Assembly: GCA_964478415.1 (NCBI GenBank)
Contig: CAYZII010000087.1
Coordinates: 1 to 6,401 of the forward strand
Source of the DNA: Sulfuricystis sp964478415
Lineage (GTDB): Bacteria; Pseudomonadota; Gammaproteobacteria; Burkholderiales; Rhodocyclaceae
Length of the DNA: 6,401 nucleotides
Reading direction: 5' to 3'
Under the pieces are notes generated by a model. It did no database searches and was not told the DNA's origin. It worked only from the letters and a program-made list of their open reading frames with translations. The position numbers were made by a program, and so were the translations under genes. Positions 1 to 5,662 of the stretch are shown here, piece after piece. Every line of letters starts with the position of its first letter. Position 1 is the first letter of the stretch.

Positions 1-100
1 ACGGTCAATGAAACGCAGGCGGCCACGGTCGGCTGTTCAGGCGTTCCACGCTAACCACTTTCACGGGCCGGCGCTGGTTTGCTTGTGAAATAATGAAGAA
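1..100. other. Non-coding leader upstream of rsmE
   Basis: No gene can be supported here. The plus-strand frame from position 2 stays open to a TGA at 86-88, so it could in principle be the last 28 codons of an upstream gene, but it shows no recognisable protein character. On the minus strand, one frame opens with GTG at 62-64 and stops after 19 codons at 5-7. The stretch contains the likely rsmE promoter, and an inverted pair tttcac (59-64) / gtgaaa (85-90) that could form a small hairpin. Confidence 0.4.
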
Positions 101-101
101 A
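86..101 (+). promoter_or_regulatory. Candidate extended -10 promoter of rsmE
   Basis: TG at 86-87, one spacer base, then AATAAT at 89-94 matches the extended -10 consensus TGnTATAAT with one mismatch in the hexamer. No good -35 lies 16-18 bp upstream (GC-rich there), which is tolerated for extended -10 promoters. The usual 6-7 nt distance from the -10 to the transcription start would place +1 at about 100-101, on the A of the rsmE ATG. There is no Shine-Dalgarno sequence with normal spacing before that ATG, only aagaa directly abutting it. Seen: motif and missing SD. Inferred: transcription start. Confidence 0.4.
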
Positions 102-832
102 TGATACCGCGCTTCCATTGTCCTCCCTCACTGCCCCCTGGTGCGCTGGTCGAATTGCCCGAGGCCGCCGCGCACCACGCGCTCAAGGTGCTGCGCATGA
201 AAGAGGGTGATCCTCTCATCCTCTTCGACGGCACGGGTGGCGAATGGTGCGCGACGCTGAAAGTCGGCGCTCATCGAACGGCACGCGCGCTGCTGGGCGA
301 ATTCCGCGCCATCGAGCGCGAATCCCCCTTGACGGTCACGCTGGTGCAAGCATTGCCGGCCGGCGACAAGATGGACTGGGTCGTCGAAAAATGCGTCGAG
401 CTGGGGGTCATGAGGATTCAGCCCGTCGCCTCGCGGCGCAGCGTGATGCGCCTTTCTCCCGAACGCATGGCCCGTCGTGTCGCACATTGGAACGCGATTG
501 CTGCCGCCGCCTGCCAGCAATGTGGTCGTAACCGGGTTCCCGTGGTTGCCCCGGTCGTCGATCTCCTTCAATATCTGGCGCAATCGCAAAGGGAAAGTGC
601 AGTCCGTCTCGTCCTTTCACCAACAGCGCAACAGAGCTTGCGGGAATTGCCGTGTCCGAAGACGGAGATCATTGCCGTGGTGGGCCCAGAAGGGGGTTGG
701 GACGAAGAAGAGATCGAGGCCATGCGCCTGGCTGGCTGCCTCGCGGTGCGTCTCGGGCCGCGCGTGCTGCGCAGCGAAACCGCTGGGGCGGCGCTGTTGG
801 CCGCGCTGCAGGCGCTGTGGGGCGACTTTTAG
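101..832 (+). CDS. rsmE: 16S rRNA (uracil1498-N3)-methyltransferase RsmE
   Basis: This SPOUT-class, SAM-dependent enzyme methylates N3 of U1498 in 16S rRNA, in the decoding region of the assembled 30S subunit; it is cytosolic. The 243-residue length is normal. An N-terminal PUA-like RNA-binding region (about 1-70) has the typical opening MIPRF and an AAHHALKVLR stretch followed by LFDG. The SPOUT methyltransferase fold follows. Visible signatures are KMDWVVEKCVELGV (about 90-103), ACQQCGRN (137-144), the SAM-binding loop GPEGGWDEEEIE (195-206) and the knot motif LGPRVLRSETA (218-228). The start at 101 gives the canonical N-terminus, although it lacks a Shine-Dalgarno and may be leaderless. 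It is first of a four-gene plus-strand cluster, with pap 12 bp downstream. Identity is confident from family motifs. Confidence 0.96.
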   Translation: MIPRFHCPPSLPPGALVELPEAAAHHALKVLRMKEGDPLILFDGTGGEWCATLKVGAHRTARALLGEFRAIERESPLTVTLVQALPAGDKMDWVVEKCVELGVMRIQPVASRRSVMRLSPERMARRVAHWNAIAAAACQQCGRNRVPVVAPVVDLLQYLAQSQRESAVRLVLSPTAQQSLRELPCPKTEIIAVVGPEGGWDEEEIEAMRLAGCLAVRLGPRVLRSETAGAALLAALQALWGDF

Positions 833-844
833 GGAGGCAACCCA

Positions 845-2365
845 ATGTTCGAATCCGCCGAGATCGGCCACAAGATCGACAAGGCGACATGGAAAAGCAT
901 GGTGCCGCCCCTGCGCACCGGGCTGCTCGATGCGCAGTACGAACTCAAGGAGCAGGCCCGCTTCCCGGCGCTGATCCTGGTCTCCGGGCAGGATGGCGCC
1001 GGCAAGGGCGAGACCATCAACCTGCTCTACGAGTGGATGGATCCGCGCTTTCTGTCGACGCTGGCCTTTGCCGAGCCGACCGATGAGGAGCGTGAGCGCC
1101 CATTCATGTGGCGTTACTGGCGCGCGCTGCCGCCCAAAGGCAGGATCGGTATCTTCGCCGGCTCCTGGTATTCGAACCCGATCCAGGAATGCATCACCGG
1201 CAAGATCAAGCAGGCGGCGCTCGATGCACGTATCGACCAGATCAACCGTTTCGAGCAGATGCTCGTCAACGAAGGGGCGCTGGTGCTCAAATTCTGGCTG
1301 CATCTGACCAAGCAAGGCCAGAAACGGCGCCTCAAGGCGCTGGCGAAGGATCCGCGCACCGCCTGGCGTGTCACCCAATGGAATTGGGAGCGCCTGAAAA
1401 CCTACGACAAACTCCAGGAGGTCGCCGGCCATGTGCTGCGCCTGACCAACACCCCTTGGGCGCCCTGGATCGTCGTCTCGGGCGAAGACGATCGCTACCG
1501 TTCGCTAACGGTCGGCAAGATCATCCTCGACGCGCTGCGCAAACGGCTCGCTGACGAGGGGCGGCAGGCAACGCCAGTTGCCCCGCCACCGCAGCCGTAT
1601 CTGGACGGCCGCGACGTGATCACCGAGCTCGATCTGACGAAGAAACTCTCCAAACAGCAATACGAAACCCAGCTCGCCAAGTGGCAGGGGCGGCTCGCCG
1701 AGCTGGTGCGTGATCAGCGCTTCCGACAGCATTCGCTGATCTGTGTCTTCGAAGGCGTCGATGCCGCCGGCAAGGGGGGCAGCATCCGCCGTGTGACACA
1801 GGCTCTCGATGCGCGGCAATATCAGATCGTGCCGGTCGCCGCTCCGACCGAAGAGGAACGCGCCCAGCCTTATCTGTGGCGTTTCTGGCGCCATGTGCCG
1901 CGCGCCGGCCGTGTGGCGATCTTCGATCGCTCTTGGTATGGCCGCGTGCTGGTCGAACGCATCGAGGGTTATTGCAGCGAGGCCGACTGGCTGCGCGCCT
2001 ATGCAGAAATCAACGACTTCGAGCACGAACTGGCCGAAGCGGGCGCGGTGGTCGTCAAGTTCTGGCTGCAGATCAGCAAGGAAGAACAGTTGCGGCGCTT
2101 CGAAGCGCGTGAGAAGACCGATTACAAGCGCTTCAAGATCACCGCCGAAGACTGGCGTAACCGTGAGAAATGGGACGCTTACCATCGGGCCGTCTGCGAC
2201 ATGATCGATCGCACCAGCACCAGCACGGCGCCCTGGACGCTGATCGCGGCGGAGGACAAGCATCATGCACGCGTCGAGATCCTGCGCACGATCTGCGAGC
2301 GGCTGGAAGCAGCGCTGCAAAATACGCCCGTCGCTGGCAGCAAGGGAAAGAAAGGACAACGATGA
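845..2365 (+). CDS. pap: Polyphosphate:AMP phosphotransferase (two-domain PPK2)
   Basis: The enzyme transfers phosphate from inorganic polyphosphate to AMP, giving ADP; it is a class II PPK2 and cytosolic. The 506 residues form two tandem PPK2 domains. The N-domain (about 10-235) has a P-loop GQDGAGKG (48-55) and a lid EPTDEERERPFMWRYWR (77-93). The C-domain (about 265-490) has a P-loop EGVDAAGKGG (303-312), a lid PTEEERAQPYLWRFWR (334-349) and the Walker B-type FDRSWYGR (360-367). In the N-domain the matching segment is FAGSWYSN (104-111), so the Asp-Arg pair is lost and that half is probably not catalytic. A Pro-rich linker sits near 244-252 and the C-terminus is basic (SKGKKGQR). Ribosome binding site gggagg (832-837) lies 7 nt before the ATG. 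The stop overlaps argA. Single-domain PPK2s can instead act on ADP or GDP, but the fused layout points to AMP. Confidence 0.93.
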   Translation: MFESAEIGHKIDKATWKSMVPPLRTGLLDAQYELKEQARFPALILVSGQDGAGKGETINLLYEWMDPRFLSTLAFAEPTDEERERPFMWRYWRALPPKGRIGIFAGSWYSNPIQECITGKIKQAALDARIDQINRFEQMLVNEGALVLKFWLHLTKQGQKRRLKALAKDPRTAWRVTQWNWERLKTYDKLQEVAGHVLRLTNTPWAPWIVVSGEDDRYRSLTVGKIILDALRKRLADEGRQATPVAPPPQPYLDGRDVITELDLTKKLSKQQYETQLAKWQGRLAELVRDQRFRQHSLICVFEGVDAAGKGGSIRRVTQALDARQYQIVPVAAPTEEERAQPYLWRFWRHVPRAGRVAIFDRSWYGRVLVERIEGYCSEADWLRAYAEINDFEHELAEAGAVVVKFWLQISKEEQLRRFEAREKTDYKRFKITAEDWRNREKWDAYHRAVCDMIDRTSTSTAPWTLIAAEDKHHARVEILRTICERLEAALQNTPVAGSKGKKGQR

Positions 2366-3702
2366 CGGAAACGAGCGAAACAGCCCACGCCGATGAACGG
2401 CTGGTCGCCTGGGTGCGCCAGGCTGCGCCTTACATTCATGCCTTTCGTGGCCGCACCTTCGTCATCGCCTTCGGCGGCGAGGCGCTGCTGGAGCGCGATC
2501 AGGCACAAGCCCTCATTCATGACATCGCGCTGCTCGACAGCATGGGCATCCGCCTCGTGCTGGTGCATGGTGCTAGGCCGCAGATCGATGCCGAAATGGC
2601 TTCGCGCGGCTTGACACCACGTTTTCACAAAGGGCTGCGCATCACCGACGCCGCAGCGCTGGAATGCGTCAAGCGCGCGATCGGCGCCTTACGCATCGAG
2701 ATCGAGGCGATGCTCTCGCAGGGCTTGCCGAACACACCGCTCGCCGGCGCTTTCCTGCGCGTGACCGGTGGCAACTTCATCTCCGCGAAGCCGGTCGGCG
2801 TCATCGACGGCATCGACCATCACTACACCGGCGCGGTGCGCAACGTCATCGCCGAGGAAATCCAGGCCGACCTGGCGCAGGAAAACGTCGTGCTGATCTC
2901 GCCGCTCGGGGCCTCACCCTCCGGCGAAATCTTCAATCTCGCCTGGGAGGAAGTCGCGGAGGCCGTCGCGACGGCGATCCGCGCCGACAAGCTGATCTTC
3001 CTCTGCGATGCCCCCGGCATCGTCGATCGCCGTGGGGAACGCATCGATGCGCTCACCGCCGATGAAGGTGCGGCATTGCTGAAAAAACGTATCAAGCAAT
3101 CACCGGAAGTCAGCCGCGTGCTGCCAGGTGCCCTGCGCGCAGTGCGCGGCAACCACGTCGGACGCGTGCACTTCCTCGACCGGCGGCGCGACGGGGCGAT
3201 GTTGCTGGAATTCTTTACGCGCGATGGCATCGGCACGGTTCTTACCCATGCACCTCTGGAACGGCTGCGCGACGCGAAGATCGAGGATGTCGGCGCGATC
3301 CTGACGCTGATCGCGCCGCTCGAAGCGGACGGCACACTGGTCAAGCGCGGCCGCGAACGCATCGAGATGGAAATCGAACGCTTTTCGGTGCTGGAACTCG
3401 ATGGCACGGTGATCGGCTGCGCGGCGCTCTATCCGTTCTCGGACGCCAAGGCCGGCGAACTCGCCTGTCTCGCGGTGATGCCCGAATACCGCGAAATGGG
3501 CTATGGCGACCGGTTGCGCCGCCATATCGAGGAACGTGCGAAAAAGCTGAAGCTGAAACGGCTGTTCGTTTTGACGACACGCACCGCACACTGGTTCACC
3601 GAACGCGGTTTCGAGCTCACCGATATCGGCGCCCTGCCCGAGCAGCGCCGCGAGCTCTACAACTATCGGCGGCGCTCGAAAGTGCTGGTCAAGACCCTGT
3701 AG
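2362..3702 (+). CDS. argA: N-acetylglutamate synthase (amino-acid N-acetyltransferase)
   Basis: ArgA acetylates L-glutamate with acetyl-CoA, the first and usually arginine-inhibited step of arginine biosynthesis; cytosolic. The 446 residues match the classical ArgA length (about 440). An amino-acid-kinase-like domain (about 25-280) has AFGGEALL (36-43), VLVHGARPQID (66-76) and ISPLGASPSGEIFN (179-192); in the family it carries arginine regulation. A C-terminal GNAT domain (about 295-440) has CLAVMPEYREMGYGDRLR (369-386), which contains the acetyl-CoA-binding R-x-x-G-x-G loop (R377-G380-G382). The start is the ATG of an ATGA overlap with the pap stop, with agga 5 nt upstream. An in-frame extension to 2170 lies wholly inside pap and was discarded. 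Translation is probably coupled to pap. No arginine operator was recognised upstream. Confidence 0.95.
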   Translation: MTETSETAHADERLVAWVRQAAPYIHAFRGRTFVIAFGGEALLERDQAQALIHDIALLDSMGIRLVLVHGARPQIDAEMASRGLTPRFHKGLRITDAAALECVKRAIGALRIEIEAMLSQGLPNTPLAGAFLRVTGGNFISAKPVGVIDGIDHHYTGAVRNVIAEEIQADLAQENVVLISPLGASPSGEIFNLAWEEVAEAVATAIRADKLIFLCDAPGIVDRRGERIDALTADEGAALLKKRIKQSPEVSRVLPGALRAVRGNHVGRVHFLDRRRDGAMLLEFFTRDGIGTVLTHAPLERLRDAKIEDVGAILTLIAPLEADGTLVKRGRERIEMEIERFSVLELDGTVIGCAALYPFSDAKAGELACLAVMPEYREMGYGDRLRRHIEERAKKLKLKRLFVLTTRTAHWFTERGFELTDIGALPEQRRELYNYRRRSKVLVKTL

Positions 3703-3745
3703 AATCGTGCCACCCGTATTACCCGCTCGAGCAAAGGACTTACCC

Positions 3746-4018
3746 ATGGCCAGAACCGTCAAATGCGTCAAGCTCGGCCGCGAGGCCGAAGGTCTCGATT
3801 TCCCGCCGATGCCCGGCGAACTCGGCAAGCGCATCTTCGAAAACGTATCGAAAGAAGCCTGGCAGCAATGGCTGCGCCTGCAAACGATGATCATCAACGA
3901 GAACCGTCTCAACCTCGCCGACCCCTCGCACCGCAAATATCTCGCCGAACAGGCCGAAAAGCATTTTTTTGGCAGTGGCGCAGATCGGGTGCAAGGCTAC
4001 GTCCCACCGCGTAGTTAG
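3746..4018 (+). CDS. yggX: Fe(2+)-trafficking / oxidative damage protection protein YggX
   Basis: YggX-family proteins are about 90-residue cytosolic proteins linked to Fe(II) handling and protection of Fe-S clusters from oxidative damage. This one has 90 residues, the family norm. It starts MARTVKC, with the conserved Cys7, then LGREAEGLDFPPMPGELGKRIFENVSKEAW-type sequence through the centre, INENRLNL (50-57) and a C-terminal HFFGSGADRVQGYVPP. The start is chosen because aaagga (3733-3738) lies 7 nt before this ATG and the N-terminus then matches the family. A GTG at 3707 would add 13 residues and has no such support. It follows argA by 43 bp and is probably last in the operon. A run of seven T (3964-3970) encodes His-Phe-Phe. 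The exact iron-trafficking mechanism of the family remains debated. Confidence 0.95.
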   Translation: MARTVKCVKLGREAEGLDFPPMPGELGKRIFENVSKEAWQQWLRLQTMIINENRLNLADPSHRKYLAEQAEKHFFGSGADRVQGYVPPRS

Positions 4019-4027
4019 CGAATTTTT
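3995..4027 (+). terminator. Weak terminator candidate after yggX
   Basis: A short stem ctacg (3997-4001) / cgtag (4010-4014), extendable by two G-U pairs, overlaps the end of yggX and is followed after several bases by ttttt (4023-4027). The stem is short and the T-run is not immediately adjacent, so this is a poor intrinsic terminator. It is listed only because the operon must end near here. Confidence 0.2.
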
Positions 4028-4197
4028 CCGGATGTGAATTAAGTCACCGACGGCGAAGGTTGACCTTATCGCGCCAAGCCAATCGCGCGGGGAGCGTCGG
4101 CGCGATCATTCCGCTGACAAGCCCAATGCCTACACTACCGGCAGAGCCAGACAATGGCCCAAGTCCGGCTCGCGCTTAGGCCGCGGGCGCTAGGAAT
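4019..4197. other. Convergent intergenic region, no clear content
   Basis: The region lies between the 3' ends of yggX (plus) and the ATPase gene (minus). It holds small inverted repeats only: aaggt/acctt at 4056-4067 around two bases, and atcgcgcc (4068-4075) / ggcgcgat (4099-4106) with a 23-nt loop. Neither is followed by a T-run on either strand. No open frame, transposase remnant or RNA gene is recognised. Confidence 0.5.
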
Positions 4198-5370
4198 TCA
4201 CTTTACCACCAGCCAATCGTGATGATGCAGCGGGTTCAGGACGCGCACCCCCTGCACCTGATGCTGGATATCGCCGTTATAGAGCACGAGGCCATCAACT
4301 ACGGGCTGTCCATCACCCACGGCCTGCCTGAAACGCTGAATGCCTTTCAGAAACTCGGTGGAGAGCGTGCTGGCCGACTTGATCTCCACCGGCGTGAGCC
4401 GCCGGCCCTGGCGGATCAGCAGATCCACCTCGTTGCCATGTGTGTCGCGGTAAAAGAACAGGTCCGGGCGTATACCTGCGTTGCAGAATCGCTTCATCAC
4501 GTCGGCGACGATCAGGTTTTCGTAGAGATTGCCGCGCAAGGGGTCGCGGCTTGCCTGTTCCGCAGTATGAATCCCCAACAGAAAGGCTGCCAGGCCGACA
4601 TCGGAGAAATAGAGCTTCGGCGACTTGATCACCCGCTTGCCGACATTTTCGAACCATGGGGGCAGCTCGAACACAAGGTAAGAAGCCTTGAGCACCGCAA
4701 GCCATTGCCTCAGAGCAGTGGCCGACACCCCGACATCGTTGGCCAGCGAGGCCATATTCAGCACCTGGCCGATCCGGCCTGCCAGCAGCACAAGGAATTT
4801 CTGAAACGCCGCTAGATCACGCAGCTGGATCAGAGCGCGCACATCGCGCTCGACATAGGTCTGGACATAGCCATTGTAGAACCGGCGCGCTTCGAGCCTT
4901 TCTTCGTGCACCCGCGGGTAAAAGCCGCGCACGATCATTTCGAAGGCATCCCAGCCCGACCCGTAATGCCGCAGTTCGGACAGGGAAAACGGCCACAGCG
5001 TCAGCACCGCCGTGCGCCCCGCCAGCGACTGACTGATTGCCTCATGCAGGCGCGGCTGGTGGCAGCCGGTCAGGATGAACCGCCCGCGTCCGCCTGCGCG
5101 GTCTACGATGCCTTGCAGGTAGGAAAGCAGCGCCGGCAGCCGCTGCACCTCGTCCAGGATCACGCCGGATGCAAACTGTCCAAGAAAGCCGCGCGGATCG
5201 GCCTCGGCCGCGAGGCGCACATCGGGGTCTTCAAGCGACACCCAGGGTTTGTCCGGGAAGGTCATGCGCGCGAGCGTCGTCTTGCCGGACTGCCGCGGCC
5301 CGAGAATCGTCACCACCGGGTATTCGGCAGCGGATTTCCTCAACTCACCGGCAAGTTCGCGCTCGATCAT
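4198..5370 (-). CDS. AAA_14 / DUF4143 ATP-binding protein of unknown role
   Basis: This predicted ATPase has 390 residues, usual for the family. The N-terminal P-loop domain (about 1-135) has Walker A GPRQSGKTT (24-32), Walker B GVILDEVQ (69-76), a sensor-like ILTG (99-102) and QSLAGRTAVLTLWPFSLSEL (114-133), the signature of AAA_14. A winged-helix-like stretch (about 195-240) follows. The DUF4143 region ends in a PD-(D/E)XK-like core: E284 (LYENLI), D316 (NEVDLLI) and E329-x-K331 (VEIK). The position after ILTG, usually Ser or Asn, is Cys-His here. The start at 5370 has agga 7 nt upstream on its strand. There is no signal peptide or membrane segment. It lies alone between housekeeping genes, 292 bp downstream of rpiA on the same strand, with a palindrome over its likely promoter. 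Family assignment is firm; the substrate, any nuclease activity and the biological role are unknown. Confidence 0.9.
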   Translation of the reverse strand: MIERELAGELRKSAAEYPVVTILGPRQSGKTTLARMTFPDKPWVSLEDPDVRLAAEADPRGFLGQFASGVILDEVQRLPALLSYLQGIVDRAGGRGRFILTGCHQPRLHEAISQSLAGRTAVLTLWPFSLSELRHYGSGWDAFEMIVRGFYPRVHEERLEARRFYNGYVQTYVERDVRALIQLRDLAAFQKFLVLLAGRIGQVLNMASLANDVGVSATALRQWLAVLKASYLVFELPPWFENVGKRVIKSPKLYFSDVGLAAFLLGIHTAEQASRDPLRGNLYENLIVADVMKRFCNAGIRPDLFFYRDTHGNEVDLLIRQGRRLTPVEIKSASTLSTEFLKGIQRFRQAVGDGQPVVDGLVLYNGDIQHQVQGVRVLNPLHHHDWLVVK

Positions 5371-5397
5371 TTGCGCATCCTAACACGCCCAGGCTAT

Positions 5398-5436
5398 ATT
5401 GTGAAAATAAAAACTTCAAGTTCGTTATTTCACAAT
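5398..5436. promoter_or_regulatory. 39-bp palindrome over the ATPase promoter (candidate operator)
   Basis: An imperfect palindrome is centred on C5417. The outer arms are attgtgaaaataa (5398-5410) and ttatttcacaat (5425-5436), and the inner arms are aactt (5412-5416) / aagtt (5418-5422). Comparing the 19 bases on each side, 15 are complementary; the four mismatches fall between inner and outer arms. It lies 28-66 bp upstream of the minus-strand ATPase ATG, in an AT-rich island within GC-rich DNA. This geometry is typical of a dimer- or tetramer-binding operator. The cognate protein is unknown; autoregulation by the ATPase (it has a winged-helix-like segment) is a guess. Confidence 0.55.
5407..5435 (-). 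promoter_or_regulatory. Candidate sigma-70 promoter of the ATPase gene
   Basis: On the minus strand, TTGTGA (5435-5430) and TTTTAT (5412-5407) are separated by 17 bp and match the -35 and -10 consensus at 4 of 6 positions each. They would start transcription near 5400, giving a leader of about 30 nt that includes the agga ribosome binding site. The promoter would lie entirely inside the 39-bp palindrome, so a bound protein would block it. Confidence 0.35.
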
Positions 5437-5470
5437 CTAAGCCCGTGCAGCGTTTCTGTGCCCGGATTAG

Positions 5471-5479
5471 TGTGAAAAT
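5471..5479 (+). promoter_or_regulatory. Extra half-site tgtgaaaat
   Basis: tgtgaaaat at 5471-5479 is an exact copy of 5400-5408 in the left arm of the palindrome, in the same orientation and 71 bp away. It may be an auxiliary binding half-site upstream of the ATPase promoter. A 9-base match over a few hundred bases can arise by chance, so support is modest. Confidence 0.25.
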
Positions 5480-5480
5480 G

Positions 5481-5604
5481 CAGCGCGCCCGCCGGGCCGC
5501 CCCAAGGGGCGCGGCACGCGCCGAAGGCGCAAACCGCTGCGCGGGGGGTGCCCCTTCGGTTTGCGAGCGCAGCGAGCCAGTTTCGAACCCCCTGAGAGGA
5601 GGGT
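5481..5604. repeat. GC-rich block of overlapping inverted repeats
   Basis: This very GC-rich stretch is packed with short inverted repeats: gccc/gggc (5487-5497), cgcccc-aa-ggggcg (5498-5511), gcgcc-gaa-ggcgc (5518-5530), cgcaaaccg (5528-5536) / cggtttgcg (5557-5565), ccgaagg (5521-5527) / ccttcgg (5553-5559), cgctgcgc (5535-5542) / gcgcagcg (5567-5574) and accc-cct / agg-a-ggg-t (5587-5604). It also has the direct repeat gcgagc-gca-gcgagc. Several pairings are mutually exclusive. Open frames across it (for example 73 codons, minus, 5430-5651) read as low-complexity Arg/Pro/Ala and are not credible proteins. It may be a dispersed repeat element, a remnant, or a structured RNA or leader segment; the sequence alone does not decide. 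Confidence 0.45.
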
Positions 5605-5618
5605 AAAAGGGGCGGGCT

Positions 5619-5655
5619 TTTCATGCCGTGGGGGCACCGCAACCACGGCATGAAA
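5619..5655 (-). terminator. 13-bp hairpin after rpiA, probable terminator
   Basis: A perfect 13-bp stem, tttcatgccgtgg (5619-5631) with ccacggcatgaaa (5643-5655), encloses an 11-nt loop. On the minus strand it begins 7 bases after the rpiA stop. The transcript then reads AAAGCCCGCCCC and a short UUUU, so there is no immediate U-tract. It would act as a weak intrinsic terminator, a 3'-end protecting hairpin, or a site aiding factor-dependent termination. The position directly after the gene favours a 3'-end function over a mobile REP-type repeat, but both are possible. Confidence 0.5.
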
Positions 5656-5662
5656 GCTGGTT

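Noticed and set aside
617..1432. 271-codon minus-strand open frame across rsmE and pap
   Set aside because: It is antisense to two genes with clear family motifs and has no recognisable domains. Long antisense frames are expected in GC-rich coding DNA.
1505..2359. 284-codon minus-strand open frame inside pap
   Set aside because: It is fully antisense to the catalytic PPK2 domain and its composition reads as a shadow of the plus-strand codons.
2170..2361. 64-residue N-terminal extension of ArgA
   Set aside because: It lies wholly inside pap in another frame. The ATGA start with agga 5 nt upstream gives the normal ArgA length.
3100..3936. 278-codon minus-strand open frame over argA and yggX
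   Set aside because: It spans antisense across two well-identified genes and the intergenic gap, with no motif.
4068..4106. Inverted repeat atcgcgcc/ggcgcgat as a terminator between convergent genes
   Set aside because: It has a 23-nt loop and no T-run on either side, so it does not look like an intrinsic terminator.
5481..5604. CRISPR array
   Set aside because: There are no regularly spaced direct repeats with unique spacers; the repeats are short, inverted and irregular, and no cas gene is nearby.
5430..5651. 73-codon minus-strand frame (and a 91-codon neighbour) in the rpiA-ATPase gap
   Set aside because: It reads through the GC-rich inverted-repeat block, is low complexity, and has no ribosome binding site or family resemblance.
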